This document shows positions 1 to 7,136 of a stretch of DNA of 55,955 nucleotides, one piece after another (the stretch's first letter is position 1; every line of letters begins with the position of its first letter). The stretch is taken from positions 1 to 55,955 of the forward strand of contig CAMDDX010000006.1 in assembly GCA_945893075.1 (NCBI GenBank), written 5' to 3'. A program made the translations under genes and the position numbers. The notes beneath the pieces are model-generated. The model searched no databases. It saw only the letters and a list, made by a program, of their open reading frames with translations, and was not told the origin of the DNA. Source of the DNA: Planctomyces sp. SH-PL62 (GTDB lineage: Bacteria > Planctomycetota > Planctomycetia > Planctomycetales > Planctomycetaceae).

Positions 1-840
1 ACGCAGAAGGCGATGGATCCGCGGCCGCTCTTCGGCAACTCCCCTGCCCTGCCGCCGGAGACAGATCCGCGTGATGTGCTGGCGGCATGGATCACGTCGC
101 GCGACAACCCGTTCTTCGCACAGGTCATGGTCAATCGAGTCTGGACCGACCTCATGGAACGGGGACTCGTTGAGCCGGTTGATGACCTGCGGTCTTCCAA
201 TCCGCCGAGCAACGGCCCACTGTTGGAAGCTCTCGCCGCGGACTTCTGCGACAACGGCTACGACCTCAAGAAGCTGATCCGCCGCATCACGACTTCGCAC
301 GTTTACGCGCTCAGCAGCGTACCGAACGACCGCAACACCTCGGACACGCGAAACTATTCGCGGCATTACCGCCAGCGACTGCGCGGCGAAGTGCTGCTCG
401 ATTCCATCAGCCAGATCACCGGCACGACCGACACGTTCGCGGCGGCCGCTCCCGGCACGCGAGCAAAAGAACTCTGGACCGTGCGCATCGAGTCCCTGTT
501 CCTCGACGCCTTCGGCCGACCCGACGAGAACCAAGACCCGCCCTGCGAACGGACCTCCGAACCGACCGTCGTCCAAGTCTTGCATCTGATGAACTCAGAG
601 AATCTGTATTCGAAGGTGACCACCGACAACGGCGTCGCCGCTCAGTTGGCGAAGACTGAACTCGCGCCGGCGGCGGTCGTCGAGATCCTGTATCTCTCGA
701 TCTACTCGCGCCGCCCGACCGAAGCGGAATCCAAATTGGCCGTCGGCCTCTTCGAGAAGGAAGGAGCCGTTCGCCGCCAAGTCATCGAAGACTTGATGTG
801 GGCGTTGCTCAATACGCCGGAGTTTGTGTTTAAGGATTGA
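1..840 (+). CDS. DUF1553 protein, C-terminal part (5' end outside window)
   Basis: The reading frame is already open at base 1 and reads into the typical DUF1553 block: a tail ending in LAAWITSRDNPFFAQ, then VNRVWTDLMERGLVEPVDDL, then the KKLIRRITTSHVYALSS segment. An internal ATG at 13 is not the start, because the conserved domain extends upstream of it. In planctomycetes such proteins usually carry N-terminal cytochrome-like (PSCyt1/PSCyt2) and DUF1549 domains, which would lie before this window. The function is unknown; a role in surface or secreted polymer breakdown is often suggested. It is followed 86 bases later by a DUF1501 gene, the usual partner of DUF1553 genes. Confidence 0.9.
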   Translation, partial: TQKAMDPRPLFGNSPALPPETDPRDVLAAWITSRDNPFFAQVMVNRVWTDLMERGLVEPVDDLRSSNPPSNGPLLEALAADFCDNGYDLKKLIRRITTSHVYALSSVPNDRNTSDTRNYSRHYRQRLRGEVLLDSISQITGTTDTFAAAAPGTRAKELWTVRIESLFLDAFGRPDENQDPPCERTSEPTVVQVLHLMNSENLYSKVTTDNGVAAQLAKTELAPAAVVEILYLSIYSRRPTEAESKLAVGLFEKEGAVRRQVIEDLMWALLNTPEFVFKD

Positions 841-848
841 ACGCCACC

Positions 849-913
849 GTAGCCGCGTTTCGCCAGAACGCGGGTGAGCGACAACGTCCCGCGTTCTGGC
901 GAAGCGCGGCTAC
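849..913. repeat. REPIN-like inverted repeat, family A
   Basis: Arms 849-874 and 888-913 are inverted copies with one mismatch. The left arm opens with GTAG and the right arm closes with CTAC; each arm is itself a small palindrome (CGCG...CGCG). A second copy lies at 12055-12119. It sits between the DUF1553 stop and the DUF1501 start, so a longer in-frame start at 837 is probably spurious. Confidence 0.85.
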
Positions 914-926
914 GCGAGTCTCCCCA

Positions 927-2300
927 ATGCTCAGCATCGGCCGAATGCGAACTCGCGAATGCCGAGGATGGACTCGGCGGGAGTTGCTTCGCGCGGGAAT
1001 GCTGTCGGCAGTCGGTGTGAATCTCGCGGACGTGCTGCGATCCGATGTGGAGGCTGAGGCGGGTAAGAGGACTCCGGCGAAGTCCACAATTCTGCTCTGG
1101 CTGTGGGGTGGTCCAAGTCACGTCGACTCGTTCGATGTAAAAACGAAAGCCCCGATCGAGTATCGCGGGCCGTATGCTCCGATCGCCACCAGCGTGCCTG
1201 GATTCGATGTCTGTGAGTTGTTGCCACAGCTTGCTCGGCGAGCGAACAAGTATTCGGTGATTCGCTCGTTGCGCGGAACGTCGAACGATCACGGGATCGC
1301 GGGGACGATCGGCCTCACCGGCAGTGACGTGGGAGCGGCGAGTCTCAGCGGGCAAGTTTTAACGGGATCGGTCAAGCCGACTCATGGGGCGATCGTGTCG
1401 AAAGTGTTGGGGTTCTCGCCGGGTATGCCAAAGTTCGTCGCAGTGGGGGGGCATCTGCATCAGGGCAAGCGACCGATCACCGGCGAAGGAGGCGCGGCGC
1501 TGGGGCCGATGCACGACCCGTTTCGGTTGGACTATCACCCGGATCGAGGCATTGAGATTCCGCATCTGAAGTTGGTCGACGGGTTGACCGCCAGCGGCAT
1601 CGACTCGCGCGAACGGTTGATGACGCAGTTCGATCAACTGGCTCAGCGCGTTGATCGCTCGGCAGGAATGAATCGGCTCGATGCGTTCTATCAACAAGCG
1701 TTCGCACTGCTGACGAAGCCTGGTTCTCGCGAAGTGTTTGATTTGGAACGCGAACCAGAACCGGCGCGGCGACGCTTCGGACGATTTCGATTCGGTCAGT
1801 GCTGTTTGCTGGCTCGACGATTGATTGAAGCGGGATCTCGCTTCGTGCAAGTCAATTGGAGCTCGCACGTCGAACCGGTCGAGGATCTCGGCGACGGCGG
1901 CTGGGATATGCACGATCGCTTCTTTCAACAGTACCAAGACCGGCACGCTTGGATGCTCGACCAAGCGTTGTCCGCGCTGCTGGATGATCTCGATGAGCGC
2001 GGGTTGTTGTCGGAAACCGCCGTCGTCGTGGTCGGTGAATTCGGCCGCACTCCGAAGATCAACAACCGGGCCGGACGCGATCACTGGGAGCACTGTTACT
2101 CCGGCCTCGTCGCTGGTGGTGGGCTGCAATCTGGGCAAATCGTCGGAACGAGCGATCGGCTCGGCGAATATCCGATCGCTCGACCGGTCACGTCGGCGGA
2201 TTTGTTCGCGACGGTGCTCGGCCAGATGGGAATCGACACGACAACGCTGACGACCAACGGCCTGCTGCCTCAAGGAAATCTGGTTGAAGAATTGCTTTGA
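927..2300 (+). CDS. DUF1501 family protein with Tat-type leader
   Basis: 457 residues from the ATG at 927 (945 is an alternative). An ATG at 837 is also in frame but would translate the palindrome at 849-913, so it is rejected. The N terminus has a twin-arginine-like leader (TRRELLRAGMLSAVGVNLA). The body shows the DUF1501 landmarks LWLWGGPSHVDSFD near the start, RRLIEAGSRFVQVNW in the middle and GEFGRTPKIN followed by GRDHW near the C terminus. The fold is related to the sulfatase/alkaline-phosphatase superfamily, but the substrate is unknown. It probably acts outside the cytoplasm together with the preceding DUF1553 protein. Confidence 0.9.
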   Translation: MLSIGRMRTRECRGWTRRELLRAGMLSAVGVNLADVLRSDVEAEAGKRTPAKSTILLWLWGGPSHVDSFDVKTKAPIEYRGPYAPIATSVPGFDVCELLPQLARRANKYSVIRSLRGTSNDHGIAGTIGLTGSDVGAASLSGQVLTGSVKPTHGAIVSKVLGFSPGMPKFVAVGGHLHQGKRPITGEGGAALGPMHDPFRLDYHPDRGIEIPHLKLVDGLTASGIDSRERLMTQFDQLAQRVDRSAGMNRLDAFYQQAFALLTKPGSREVFDLEREPEPARRRFGRFRFGQCCLLARRLIEAGSRFVQVNWSSHVEPVEDLGDGGWDMHDRFFQQYQDRHAWMLDQALSALLDDLDERGLLSETAVVVVGEFGRTPKINNRAGRDHWEHCYSGLVAGGGLQSGQIVGTSDRLGEYPIARPVTSADLFATVLGQMGIDTTTLTTNGLLPQGNLVEELL

Positions 2301-2302
2301 CC

Positions 2303-2413
2303 TGTCCGGCCGAAAGCTGATGGCTGTTGGCTGAGGGCCGTGATCCTGTCCTCGATAATGATGAAATTGAAATAACAGCTTTCAGCCATCAGCCGACAGC
2401 TTTCGGCCGGACA
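2303..2413. repeat. Inverted repeat, family J
   Basis: Perfect 17-base arms at 2303-2319 and 2397-2413; the interior keeps partial complementarity (GATGGCTG against CAGCCATC). The same words recur at 53552-53650. No GTAG head is present, so it differs from the REPIN-like set. Confidence 0.75.
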
Positions 2414-2433
2414 AGAAAGACAGGATTTCGGTA

Positions 2434-3291
2434 ATGATCCGTGTGTTACTCATTCTTGCATCGCTGGTCGCGTTTGCGGAATCCGATATTGCGCGACTCA
2501 CGAGCGACGGGCATCTCAAGCAGCGGCCCTGTTGGTCTCCGGATGGAAAGCAGGTCGTGTTTGCGAGGCATCGGGGGGAGACGATTTTTCTGTTCTTGCG
2601 AGACTTGAAGACCGGCCAAGAGGAGCGGCTGACGTCACACACGGCCTCGGAATTCGACGCGGTCTTTTCGCCCGATGGAATGAGTTTGCTGCTGTCGTTC
2701 GACAAAGCCACTCCGGGGCAAGGGGATATCGATGTCTATCGGCTGAACCTGGCAGATCGAAAGTTGACGCCACTCGCGACGACTCAAGGGGCGCTGTCGC
2801 ACGAAGAGTCGCCGTGTTGGTCTCCGGATGGAAAACGGTTCGCGTTCACATCGACTCGGCATAGCAATCAAGAGTTGTATGTTGCCGATGTGAGGGGCGG
2901 AGAATGGCAGCGACTGACGACCGACGCTGCAATTGACGCGCATCCGAGTTGGTCTCCCGATGGCAAGACGATCGCCTTCGCGACCGGCCGCTGGGGTGAT
3001 TTGGAGATCGCGCTCATCAATCCGGATGGCTCGAATCTGCGCCGGCTGACTCAGAGCAAGGGGCTGGATGATTATCCCGCTTGGTCGCCCGATGGCCGAC
3101 ACATAGCATTCACTTCGAATCGCGATGGCAATTTGGAAATCTATGTGCAACCGGTGGATGGCTCGGCGATCAACGTCACTCGCAATGAGGGTATCGACAA
3201 CTTTCCGGCGTGGACGACCGATGGGCGAATTGGATTCGTGTCGAACCGTGATGGTGGGTTTGACGTTTATACCTGTCGCATGACGGAATGA
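2434..3291 (+). CDS. TolB-like beta-propeller (PD40 repeat) secreted protein
   Basis: 285 residues with a cleavable signal peptide (MIRVLLILASLVAFAES). At least six PD40/TolB-type blades are visible, each with the signature [C/S/A]WSPDGK..[V/I/F]AF: CWSPDGKQVVFAR, VFSPDGMSLLLSF, CWSPDGKRFAFTS, SWSPDGKTIAFAT, AWSPDGRHIAFTS and AWTTDGRIGFVS. It lacks the N-terminal domain of true TolB, so it is probably a free periplasmic propeller for protein or ligand binding rather than part of a Tol-Pal complex; no tol or pal genes are nearby. It stands alone between repeat elements. Confidence 0.88.
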   Translation: MIRVLLILASLVAFAESDIARLTSDGHLKQRPCWSPDGKQVVFARHRGETIFLFLRDLKTGQEERLTSHTASEFDAVFSPDGMSLLLSFDKATPGQGDIDVYRLNLADRKLTPLATTQGALSHEESPCWSPDGKRFAFTSTRHSNQELYVADVRGGEWQRLTTDAAIDAHPSWSPDGKTIAFATGRWGDLEIALINPDGSNLRRLTQSKGLDDYPAWSPDGRHIAFTSNRDGNLEIYVQPVDGSAINVTRNEGIDNFPAWTTDGRIGFVSNRDGGFDVYTCRMTE

Positions 3292-3293
3292 GT

Positions 3294-3316
3294 CGCACGC
3301 GAGCCGCGTGCGCCAC
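3294..3316 (-). repeat. Single REP-like palindrome (GTGG head)
   Basis: Eight-base arms 3294-3301 and 3305-3312 around an AGC loop, followed by CCAC at 3313-3316 (GTGG on the minus strand). It has the same layout and loop as the single elements at 6052 and 25735. It begins three bases after the propeller gene stop. Confidence 0.6.
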
Positions 3317-3412
3317 AGGAAACTGATCAAGTTTGCCTGTTGTGTCGCCGATTCCTCGGTTAATCTGTCCGCCCTGCCCTGACTTCGTCCCGCCGTAATT
3401 AAGGAACATTCG

Positions 3413-4753
3413 ATGGCTCGCCGGTTGAACTGCGAAGGGTTCGCGCGACGTGATTGCTTGAAGCTCGGCCTGGGTGGTTGGCTGGGGACCGGATTCGTGT
3501 CGGCCTTGGCCGCGCGAGCCGCGGACGACTCGGCCCCGATCGCGCCGAAGGCCAAGGGCTGCATCCTGATTTGGATGGATGGTGGTCCTACGCATTTCGA
3601 GACGTTTGATCCAAAACCGGCGGCACCGGCGGAGATCCGTGGCGAGTTCGACGCGATCGCAACGAAGCTGCCCGGCGTGCATTTCTCTGAGCACATGCCG
3701 CGACTGGCGAGCATCCTCGACAAGTACACGATGATTCGGTCGATCCGGCACGATCAAAACAATCACGGAGCCGGCAACCATTACATGATGACCGGAGCAC
3801 CGACTCGGATTCCGGTCGGCTGCGGCGCGTTCGTCAGTTTTCATCCGAGCATGGGAGCGGTCGTGTCGCATGAGTTGGGCAAACCGAACGGATTGCCCGC
3901 GTACTTTTCGATTCCGTCGATGACGCGCTCCGGTGGCCCGAATTTCCTGGGAGCGAAGCATGCTCCGTTTGTTGTCGGTGACGATCCGAACGGGGCCGGC
4001 TTCCGAGTTCGCGATGTCGCGTTGCCGAAGGGACTGACCGAAGACAAATTTCATCGGCGCGGCGATCTGCGCAAACTGGTCGACACGCTGCCGCGCATGA
4101 ACGAGAAAGCGGCCGGCGATCCGGCGCTGGCGCTCGATGACTACTACAAACAAGGTTTCGATCTGGTGACCTCGCCGCAGGCTCAAGCCGCGTTCGACAT
4201 CCACAAGGAACCGGAAGCCGTCCGCGCACGCTACGGCCGGAGTTCTTTCGGCCAGCGACTGCTGCTGGCTCGGCGATTGATCGAAGCGGGTGTGCCGTTC
4301 GTCACGGTGAATGACGGCGGTTGGGATCATCACGCGGACATCTTCGGAGCTTGCTCGAAGCGATTGCCGGAATGGGACAATTCGGTCGCGACATTGATCG
4401 AAGACCTAGGCGAGCGAGGATTATTGGACTCAACAATCGTCACGGCTCTGGGAGAATTCGGACGCACGCCGAAAATTTCAATTCTGCCCGGTCAAGGCAA
4501 GGGGGGCCGCGATCACTGGTCGAGCGCGATGTCGGTCCTGATGGCTGGCGGCGGTACGCCTGGTGGAGTCGTCGTCGGCGCGACCGACAAGCACGGCTAC
4601 TCGGCGGTGGAGCGAGTCTGCTCGCCGGAGAATTATGTCTCGACGATTTACACGAAGCTCGGCATCAATCCGGACAAGATGCTCTACACGCCACAGGGCC
4701 GACCGACGCACTTGGTCAGCAATCCGGCTCCGATCCCAGAGTTGATGAGCTAG
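3413..4753 (+). CDS. DUF1501 family protein with Tat-type leader
   Basis: 446 residues. The leader (ARRDCLKLGLGGWLGTGFV, then ALAARAA) looks like a twin-arginine signal. Family landmarks are CILIWMDGGPTHFETFDPKP near residue 45, RRLIEAGVPFVTVNDGGWDH, and GEFGRTPKIS followed by GRDHW near the C terminus. It is a paralog of the gene at 927-2300. The enzymatic role is unknown. A toxin-antitoxin pair follows 36 bases downstream. Confidence 0.9.
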   Translation: MARRLNCEGFARRDCLKLGLGGWLGTGFVSALAARAADDSAPIAPKAKGCILIWMDGGPTHFETFDPKPAAPAEIRGEFDAIATKLPGVHFSEHMPRLASILDKYTMIRSIRHDQNNHGAGNHYMMTGAPTRIPVGCGAFVSFHPSMGAVVSHELGKPNGLPAYFSIPSMTRSGGPNFLGAKHAPFVVGDDPNGAGFRVRDVALPKGLTEDKFHRRGDLRKLVDTLPRMNEKAAGDPALALDDYYKQGFDLVTSPQAQAAFDIHKEPEAVRARYGRSSFGQRLLLARRLIEAGVPFVTVNDGGWDHHADIFGACSKRLPEWDNSVATLIEDLGERGLLDSTIVTALGEFGRTPKISILPGQGKGGRDHWSSAMSVLMAGGGTPGGVVVGATDKHGYSAVERVCSPENYVSTIYTKLGINPDKMLYTPQGRPTHLVSNPAPIPELMS

Positions 4754-4789
4754 TCCGTATTGCTCCGCGCAAAACTTGCAGGATTCGCC

Positions 4790-5032
4790 ATGCCAATCAT
4801 TTCCGAAAGTGAAGCGCAAGCCAATTTGGGTCGGCTGATCGACGATGCCGCAGAAAGCCATTGTCCAATCGTCATCACCGGGTCGAATCATCGCGCAGTG
4901 CTTCTATCCGAAGAGGATTGGTCCTCCATCCAAGAGACGCTCTACCTGCTTTCTGTTCCCGGAATGCGTGAGTCGCTCTTGGCGGGAGCGGCGACCCCCT
5001 TGGAAGAATGCGCTCAGGAAGTCGTCTGGTGA
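4790..5032 (+). CDS. YefM/Phd-type antitoxin
   Basis: 80 residues from ATG 4790, with an AGGA ribosome-binding site just upstream; an in-frame ATG at 4760 would add residues foreign to the family. The protein starts MPIISESEAQANLGRLIDDA, the classic Phd/YefM N terminus that binds operator DNA, followed by PIVITGSNHRAVLLSEEDW. The C-terminal part normally wraps the toxin. The stop codon overlaps the toxin start by four bases (GTGA), indicating translational coupling. Such pairs normally autoregulate their promoter. Confidence 0.88.
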   Translation: MPIISESEAQANLGRLIDDAAESHCPIVITGSNHRAVLLSEEDWSSIQETLYLLSVPGMRESLLAGAATPLEECAQEVVW

Positions 5033-5292
5033 AGTGGCGCATTCTTTGGACAAAGGCGGCGCTCAAGGATGCGACAAAGCTCAGCGCCGCTGGTTTGGCG
5101 CAAAAGGCCCAAGGCTTACTGCAAGTCTTGGAAGTCAACCCGTTTCAGAATCCGCCGCGGTATGAAAAGCTCCAAGGCGAACTGGCCGGGCAGTATTCAC
5201 GACGGATCAACATTCAGCACCGGCTCGTTTATCAAATCTACGAAGCCGAGCGCACGGTCAAGATTCTGCGCATGTGGACGCATTATGAATAA
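5029..5292 (+). CDS. YoeB/Txe-family mRNA interferase toxin
   Basis: 87 residues if started at GTG 5029, which overlaps the antitoxin stop and has AGGA nine bases upstream; ATG 5008 is an alternative. The family signature is clear: YEKLQGELAGQYSRRINIQH, then RLVYQIYE, ending MWTHYE (the C-terminal His-Tyr is typical of YoeB). By family knowledge it is a ribosome-dependent endoribonuclease neutralised by the upstream antitoxin. It overlaps the next gene (PPC protein, start 5285) by eight bases, so all three may be cotranscribed. Confidence 0.88.
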   Translation: MKWRILWTKAALKDATKLSAAGLAQKAQGLLQVLEVNPFQNPPRYEKLQGELAGQYSRRINIQHRLVYQIYEAERTVKILRMWTHYE

Positions 5293-6934
5293 CACCGTGC
5301 TTCGGATCGTCGTTTCCCTCGTTCTGATCGTGGTGGCAATGAACGCCGCGTCGGCCGCTCCACCAAACGTCACCGCGTTGTTTCCGGCTGGTTGCCAAGT
5401 GGGACAGTCCGTCGAAGTCACCGCGCAAGGCTCTTTGGGTGACAAGCCGCAAGCGTGGATCAACCGCGAAGGGGTGAAGCTGGAGTTCGCCGAGAGCGGC
5501 AACAAGTTCAAAGTCATCGTTGCCGAAAATGCCGCGCCGGGGCTGTGTTGGATTCGGGTCTTCAATGCCGAAGGCGCGTCGTCGCTGCGGCCGTTCGTGA
5601 TCGGCACGTTGGCTGAGGTCGCCGAGAAGGAACCGAACAACTCGGCGAAGGAAGCCCAGAAGCTCGAATCGAGTCAGGTCGTCGTCAACGGGGTGTTGGA
5701 CAAAGGGGGCGACGTGGACACGTTCGCCGTCTCGTTGAAGGCGGGGCAGACATTGGTCGCGTCGCTGATGGCGAAGGGGACGCTGGGATCGCCGATGGAT
5801 GGAGTGTTGCAAGTGCTCGGCCCGCGCGGGTTCGTGATGGAGCACAATGACGACGATCATGGGCTTGATCCGCAGATTGCGTTCACGGCTCCGGCGGATG
5901 GTGAGTACGGCGTAAGAGTGTTCGCGTTTTCGGATGTGGCGAATTCGAGTATCGCGTTTGCGGGTGGAGCGAATTTCATTTATCGGTTGACGCTGACGAC
6001 CGGGGCGTTTGTGGATCATGCGCAGCCGATGTCGGTGGGTCGCGAGGCGGTTGCAGGCGAGCCGCCTGCACTACGGAAGCTGCGATTACATGGTTGGAAT
6101 TTACCGCCGGAGTTCGCTGAGTTTCCGATGGAAGCGGTCGCGGACTCGTTCGTTGTGCGACACGCGCTGCTCGGCAACACGTTGACGTTGCCGGTTGAGA
6201 CTCATCCCTCCGTGGCTGAGTTGAAAGAACCGACTCCAGAACCTCAGGAAGTTGTCGTGCCGTCGTCGATGACTGGTGTGATCGGCAAGCCGGGAGAGGT
6301 CGATGTCTTTCGCGTGAAGCTGGCGGCGAAGCAGGCGATCGTGATTCGGACGGATGCGCGCATGGCCGGTTCGCCGCTCGATCCGGTGCTGCGGATTTTG
6401 AAAGCGGATGGTTCGCAGTTGCAGGAAGTCGATGATGGCGCGAAGGGAGACTTCGATCCCGATGCGAACTTCACGGCACCGGCGGATGGGGAGTATCGCA
6501 TCGCGATGACGGATCGGTTCGGCATGGGTGGGCCGCGATTCTTTTATCGGATCACCGCCCTGCCCTCTCGGCCAGATTTTGAATTGCGGGTCGCGGCGGA
6601 TGCGTTCGTGTTGAGTTCGGACAAGCCGCTCGAAATTCCCGTGACGGTGGATCGCCAGCGTGGCTTCGCTTCAGAGATTGAAGTTCTCGCGGTCGAGTTG
6701 CCGGAGAAGGTGACGGCCGAGGCAGTTGTTTCCGAGAAGACCGGCGACAAATCGAAATCGGTCAAGCTGGTGCTCAAGGCCGAAGCGGGTGTGAGCTTCT
6801 CAGGGCCGATCCGCATTCGAGGGCGAGTGAAAGCCGAGCCGCCGATTGAGAAGTCCGCGTTGACGACATTGACGTCCTTCGGTGCCACGACCGGCGAACT
6901 GTGGCTGACCGTGAGTGCTCCTGCCGCGAAGTGA
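5285..6934 (+). CDS. Secreted protein with two PPC domains
   Basis: 549 residues from ATG 5285; a longer in-frame opening from 5069 overlaps the toxin gene and lacks a signal peptide, whereas this start gives a clear one (VLRIVVSLVLIVVAMNAASA). Two bacterial pre-peptidase C-terminal (PPC) domains are visible, each with the DVDTF/DVDVF core and the ending APADGEY: about residues 115-240 and 325-425. PPC domains usually accompany secreted proteases, but no catalytic domain is seen, so it is probably a surface-binding protein. A REP-like palindrome lies inside the frame at 6052-6074. Confidence 0.85.
   Translation: MNNTVLRIVVSLVLIVVAMNAASAAPPNVTALFPAGCQVGQSVEVTAQGSLGDKPQAWINREGVKLEFAESGNKFKVIVAENAAPGLCWIRVFNAEGASSLRPFVIGTLAEVAEKEPNNSAKEAQKLESSQVVVNGVLDKGGDVDTFAVSLKAGQTLVASLMAKGTLGSPMDGVLQVLGPRGFVMEHNDDDHGLDPQIAFTAPADGEYGVRVFAFSDVANSSIAFAGGANFIYRLTLTTGAFVDHAQPMSVGREAVAGEPPALRKLRLHGWNLPPEFAEFPMEAVADSFVVRHALLGNTLTLPVETHPSVAELKEPTPEPQEVVVPSSMTGVIGKPGEVDVFRVKLAAKQAIVIRTDARMAGSPLDPVLRILKADGSQLQEVDDGAKGDFDPDANFTAPADGEYRIAMTDRFGMGGPRFFYRITALPSRPDFELRVAADAFVLSSDKPLEIPVTVDRQRGFASEIEVLAVELPEKVTAEAVVSEKTGDKSKSVKLVLKAEAGVSFSGPIRIRGRVKAEPPIEKSALTTLTSFGATTGELWLTVSAPAAK
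6052..6074 (-). repeat. Single REP-like palindrome inside the PPC gene
   Basis: Eight-base arms 6052-6059 and 6063-6070 around AGC, then CTAC at 6071-6074 (GTAG on the minus strand). The same core followed by CTACGG recurs inside the esterase gene at 25735-25756. It is translated here as part of the AVAGEPPALR stretch. Confidence 0.65.
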
Positions 6935-6941
6935 CGAAATG

Positions 6942-7019
6942 GTAGCAGGCACACTCCGTGTGCCGTCAGTCGTCAGTTGACTGACGACAAACAGACGGCA
7001 CACGGAGTGTGCCTGCTAC
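6942..7019. repeat. REPIN-like inverted repeat, family B
   Basis: Perfect 26-base arms 6942-6967 and 6994-7019, with GTAG head and CTAC tail. The arm core GGCACAC-TCC-GTGTGCC is itself palindromic. A further small hairpin occupies the loop. A second copy is at 46854-46931. It begins eight bases after the PPC gene stop. Confidence 0.9.
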
Positions 7020-7136
7020 TATTGGTGTCAGGGGAAAGCTGACTGACTCGTAATCTGCTCGGCTTGGTGATTCGGACAAACAGCCCGTAGAACCTCGCGA
7101 CTTTGATGGACCGAGGTTGCCGCGTCTGAGATCACC

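Noticed and set aside
837..926. Upstream start for the DUF1501 gene at 837
   Set aside because: It would translate a palindromic repeat found elsewhere in non-coding positions; the ATG at 927 gives a sensible Tat leader.
1359..2273. Minus-strand open frame of about 304 codons opposite the DUF1501 gene
   Set aside because: No recognisable domain, and the plus-strand gene is well supported; long antisense frames are common at this GC content.
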